Assembly: GCA_003225515.1 (NCBI GenBank)
Contig: QIAK01000345.1
Coordinates: 1-8,973, forward strand
Direction: 5' to 3'
Length of the DNA stretch: 8,973 nucleotides
Source of the DNA: Acidobacteriota bacterium
GTDB lineage: Bacteria > Acidobacteriota > Terriglobia > Terriglobales > Acidobacteriaceae
The translations under genes and the position numbers were made by a program. Under the pieces are notes generated by a model, which saw only the letters and a program-made list of their open reading frames with translations, searched no databases and was not told the origin of the DNA. This document shows positions 5,470 to 8,973 of this stretch, piece after piece (the first letter of the stretch is position 1; each line of letters opens with the position of its first letter).

Positions 5470-7973
5470 GAATCTAGACCGAACCTCGATTCCTGCGCTC
5501 AGCGTGTAAACCGGCCGCAACCAGTTCTCGATTGTTTCGAAGGAGGAGCAGGTCATTTTGAGGGTATCTATCCCAGTAACTCTTGGAAGAGCAATTCTTT
5601 TCATCAATTCTTCGTTGAAGCCCGAGGCGATGCCGCGGCCTTCGATCTCATCGGCCCCAAGGTTGACGTTCGGGTCCAACGCGCCGTTATGACTCTTTCC
5701 ATAGCGGAGGTCCCCAATTTGCAACCGGGCGACCGCCTCTGGGTGCATCCTGATCTCCCCGACAGCCAATCAGTGCGTTATTTGATGGTTATTGCCTTTC
5801 TCCGCGGAGCCACGAATCCTCCTCCCGATTCCTGGTTCACACGCGTCGAGACCTGGAGCAAGACCGTCCACGAGGAGGGCGTGTTCGTCAACGTTCCCGA
5901 CGAGGCGGAAGAGGCCCTGGTTTTTCTCGCTCCGGAAACCGGTGGAGCTTTCAGCACTCTGCGAACCGCAGTTAGAGGAAAGCCGGGCGCATTCGTACGC
6001 GCGGCGCAGGATTTAGTCCAGGCCAGCCTTGATCGCGCGCGTCTCGAAAAATATCTTGAAGCCGTCCGCGAGATTTCCTCCAGCGACCCCGAGCAGTTGA
6101 AAACGCGAACAACCCTGCTGGCGCGCAGCGCAGCCTGAACATACGACTGGAGCAGCAATGCTTCGACAAACCCAGCGCCCAGCAGGCGCCGTGTCTGACT
6201 CAGAATACGGATCAGTTGGTTCTTGACGACGCCCACAGCCAGACCATGGTCGCAACGCTCACGTCAGGAGCATCGAGCGACTTGCTGGCACAGATCAGTT
6301 CCACGCCCAACGCCCGCAGCGGATATTACAGCCCCTATATTGGAGCGGTCGTCGATGTCGCGCGCATTCTGAGTACAGCCCATACCGCGCAATATCAATA
6401 CATTCCAGCTTTAGCGTTACCCCGGCAAGATCAGCTCAATCTCCGGCTGAACAATCCTCCATCTTTTCGGAATCCCAAGTCGGTGATTGTGATCGGCTTG
6501 CCTCCGGTTCGTCCGTCTCCAGTTCCGCCTTTGCGGTCAGTGGATCAGACTCAGGTCTTTTGTGCGGGACGGCCTTCGCTTCTTCTGCCGGCGGAAGGCG
6601 CTCCTCTGGTTTTTGCCACCGAACTTGCCCACAACTTCGTGCTCCACGTTGCGACTAAATCCGGCCCGGGCGCCGACCTGCCTGCCAAGGCCGATCCCAC
6701 CCAGCTGTTGCAGTCCGCCGATCTGGAGGGAGAAGCGACCGGAATGCTTCGCGGCGACTGGGGCTTCCATCCCTTCGAAGGACCGCATTTCCGGCTCCGG
6801 ATTGCGAAGCCCGGGCCGTGGATTGTCGCCTCCAAAGACGCCAGTGCTCTCATCGTGGGCCGCGAGGACACGATCCACTTGCGGTCTTCGGATGCGTGCT
6901 GCGTGAGCGCAGTCAAGCTTAAGAATGAACAAGGCAAAGTGCTCGAAACCGAGTGGAAGAGCCCGAAGCCCGATGAACTCGAAGTGAAAGTGCCGCTGCA
7001 AAACGCCAGTGCGGGCTCCGTCGTCATGTTGATCAAGAAGTTTGGAGTGCGCGATGCCGACGAAATTCCCCTGCACACATACGCCGAAGCCGGAAGCCTC
7101 GAAAGTTTCAGCATTCATGCCGGCGACGTGGACGGCACACTCAAAGGCACGCGCCTGGATCACGTTGAGAGCGTTGAAATGAACGCCCTTCTCTTCACTC
7201 CGGATTCGCTGACCCGAGCCCATCAGCAGGATGAACTTAAGCTGACCACTCACGATGCTGCGGCTCAATCCAAGCTGCATCCGGGAGATGCGACTGTGGC
7301 ACACGTTAAGCTGAAAGATGGCCGCATCCTCGACGTCAAATCAGAGATTGAGGCACAACGACCCGCTGTGAGTGTGCTCTCGCAAAGCATCCAACTCGAT
7401 CAAGCATCTCCCGCGACGGTTCGTCTTGGAAATCAAACGGAATTACCACAAGACGCGCGGCTGAACTTCTTCCTGAAAACGCTGGTTCCGGAAACTTTTC
7501 AGTCTACAGAAAAGATTGAAGTGGCGACCGGCGATGAATCTTTCCGCGTACTGCTGAGTTTCAAGGAGGGCAACCTCACTTTGCAGGACTCGAAGACCGT
7601 CTTTGCGGTTCTCGATCCTATGAAACTTCTCGGCCCTTCGGCCTTCGGACCGCTGAAGTTTCGTCCTGTCGCGTCCGACGGAACTGACGGTAACTGGCAG
7701 CCGCTGGTAAATCTGGTACGCGTCCCGACACTCACGGGAATTCGTTGCATGCCTGAGCCCGAGAAGCAATGCACTCTCAGCGGTGACAAACTATTCCTGC
7801 TGGATTCCGTGAGCACCGATCCTGATTTCGTCAACTCGGTCACCGTGCCCGCAGGTTTCGTCGAGGAGGCATTGGCGATCCCGGCAATGAAAGCGAAGAC
7901 TCTCTACATCAAGCTCCGCGACGATCCAAATACGGTGGATACTGTGACGCTGCCGATGCTGACCACACAGTAA
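5470..7973 (+). pseudogene. Long uncharacterised protein gene, frameshifted and lacking a clear 5' end
   Basis: I recognise this as the style of a large acidobacterial protein with no named domain, and I give no function. The first frame is open from 5470, after TAG 5467, to TGA 6136-6138. It reads as convincing protein well before its only standard start, ATG 5689: RPQPVLDCFE near 5512, and NSWKSNSFHQFFVEARGD and IGPKVDVRVQRAVMT just before the ATG. At 6125-6134 GCAGC is duplicated in tandem. Removing one copy joins TLLARS to LNIRLEQQCFDKPSAQQ and on through CLTQNTDQLVLDDAHSQ to the stop at 7973. The repaired product has 759 residues from ATG 5689, or about 832 counting the whole open frame. 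The C-terminal two thirds is rich in beta-strand-like sequence, and a cysteine pair sits near 7746-7773 (RCMPEPEKQC), suggesting an extracytoplasmic protein, but no signal peptide is visible. TTG 6216 could start the second part alone but lies inside continuous coding sequence. Confidence 0.75.
6125..6134 (+). repeat. 5-base tandem duplication (GCAGC)x2 causing a frameshift
   Basis: GCAGC at 6125-6129 is directly repeated at 6130-6134. The copy adds 5 bases to the surrounding reading frame and produces the premature TGA at 6136-6138. Deleting either copy restores one continuous protein-like frame on both sides (LLARS followed by LNIRLEQQ). This is a typical replication-slippage product and would be readily reversible. 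Confidence 0.8.
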
Positions 7974-8010
7974 GAGGTAGCTACGCGATATACTCGCCTG
8001 TCGATCTGCC

Positions 8011-8973
8011 ATGGCGAACATTCTTTATGGTGTAAACGGCGAGGGTGCAGGCCATTCTACCCGGGCCAAAGAAGTGCTCTCTCACCTGGTCTCTCAAGGA
8101 CATCAGCTTCACGTCGCGACCTTCGATCGGGGCCTACAAAATCTTGCGCCCCACTTCGATGCCGTTGAGATTTATGGCTTTCGTTTCGCCTATGTCAACA
8201 ATCGCGTGCGCTACAAACGTACGATCGCAAAGAACCTGATTACTGTGCCGCAAGCGACCAAGAGCCTCCATCATTTATATGACGTAGTCGATGAATGGAA
8301 GACTGATCTGGTTATCACCGACTTCGAGCCGCTCACCTCTCATGTGGCGCACAAGAAGCGCCTTCCCGTCATCTCCATCGATAATCAACACTGCCTCACT
8401 AACGCGGTGGTGCCGCTGCAGCCAAGCTCGTGACCCGCTTGATGACTCCTCGCGCGAATGCCTACCTGGTGATTTCTTTCTTCACTGCACCTGTCCGTAA
8501 GAAAAACACGTTCCTCTTTCCTCCGCTACTGCGGCAGGAGATTCTTGACGCCACGCCCACCCAAGGGGACCATGTGCTCGTGTACGTGACATCCCCAGCT
8601 CCAGGGTTGACAAAGTTATTGAGTTCCGTGCGCTGCCGTTTCATAGCTTACGGATTCGGCCGCGAAGGACAAGACGGCAATATCGAATACAAGAAGCCCT
8701 CGATGGATGGGTTCTTTGCCGATCTCACCAGCGCTCGGGCGATCGTCGCGAACTCAGGGTTTTCGCTCGTCACCGAGGCGCTGCACCTTGGGAAGCCATA
8801 TCTCGCCGTGCCCGTAAGCCATCAGTTTGAGCAGGTCTTCAATGCATATTGGTTGGAGAAGTCCGGCTTCGGAACCTATTGGGAGGAGTTGAACAAAGAG
8901 CGCGTCGAATCATTCCTTTACAACCTGCCGCACTATCGCGAAGCCCTGGCCCAATATCCGCGGCAGGGTAATG
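8011..8973 (+). pseudogene. GT-B glycosyltransferase (MJ1255/VC2487-like), frameshifted, 3' end outside window
   Basis: This family resembles the UDP-sugar glycosyltransferases with two Rossmann-like domains; the acceptor is unknown. The N-terminal domain starts at ATG 8011 with the glycine-rich loop GVNGEGAGHSTRA (residues 7-19), followed by TDFEP (103-107) and SIDNQH (122-127). After LTNA the frame runs into PLQPSS and a TGA at 8431-8433. The protein continues without a stop in another frame from about 8412 to the right edge: AAAAKLVTRLMTPRANAYLV, then the C-terminal donor-binding domain with VANSGFSLVTEALHLGKP and VPVSHQFEQVFNAYWLEKSG (about 8745-8867). Relatives as I remember them carry a YP..Y type segment between LTNA and AAAAKLV. 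Here only 20 bases separate the two, so a deletion of roughly 28 bases is likely. No Shine-Dalgarno sequence precedes the ATG, which is 37 bases after the previous stop. Confidence 0.85.

Noticed and set aside
5558..5692. TTG-started 44-residue ORF after AAGGAGG (5540-5546), with its stop overlapping ATG 5689
   Set aside because: The overlapping frame from 5470 reads as far better protein and is continuous with the downstream gene; the AAGGAGG encodes EGG in it, and its 11-base spacing is long.
6537..7304. Long minus-strand open frame opposite the unknown gene
   Set aside because: It is a codon-bias shadow; the + strand frame is longer, continuous and protein-like.
7989..7994. TATACT as a -10 box 16 bases before the glycosyltransferase ATG
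   Set aside because: It matches five of six consensus bases but has no -35 element at 16-18 bases and no support beyond one hexamer.

Overview
The window looks like a piece of chromosome from a member of the Acidobacteriota (class Terriglobia, soil or peat type). This is inferred from recognition of protein families: a TolC-like channel with a glycine-rich insert behind its first helix, a sigma-54 response regulator with a GAFTDA loop paired with an NtrY-like kinase, and a long uncharacterised protein with the style of acidobacterial exported proteins. No 16S rRNA or other decisive marker is present. All convincing genes are on the + strand and GC content is moderately high.

Layout. (1) Positions 1-4529 form a tight cluster: the 3' part of a TolC-family outer-membrane channel gene, a sigma-54-dependent response regulator starting 6 bases later, and a membrane histidine kinase overlapping the regulator by 11 bases. 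The plausible job is signal-dependent transcription of an efflux or export system whose other genes lie upstream, outside the window. The kinase is split by a frameshift in its HAMP-like linker. (2) Positions 4530-5301 hold a PilZ-domain (cyclic-di-GMP receptor) gene, a possible 40-codon small gene with a good ribosome binding site, and a strong intrinsic terminator. A possible 43-codon minus-strand ORF fills the kinase-PilZ gap. (3) Positions 5302-5469 show no feature. (4) Positions 5470-7973 hold a long protein gene of unknown function, split by a 5-base tandem duplication and with no recognisable 5' end. (5) Positions 8011-8973 hold a GT-B glycosyltransferase of the MJ1255/VC2487 type, frameshifted in the middle and running off the right edge.

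The notable theme is that three of the six main genes carry frame-disrupting lesions while otherwise reading as well-preserved protein. One is demonstrably a 5-base tandem duplication. The other two look like short deletions relative to the families as I remember them. Either this locus is in early decay (or phase-variable), or the assembly carries indel errors; read mapping would decide. I see no CRISPR array, mobile element, tRNA, rRNA or clearly novel multi-gene system.
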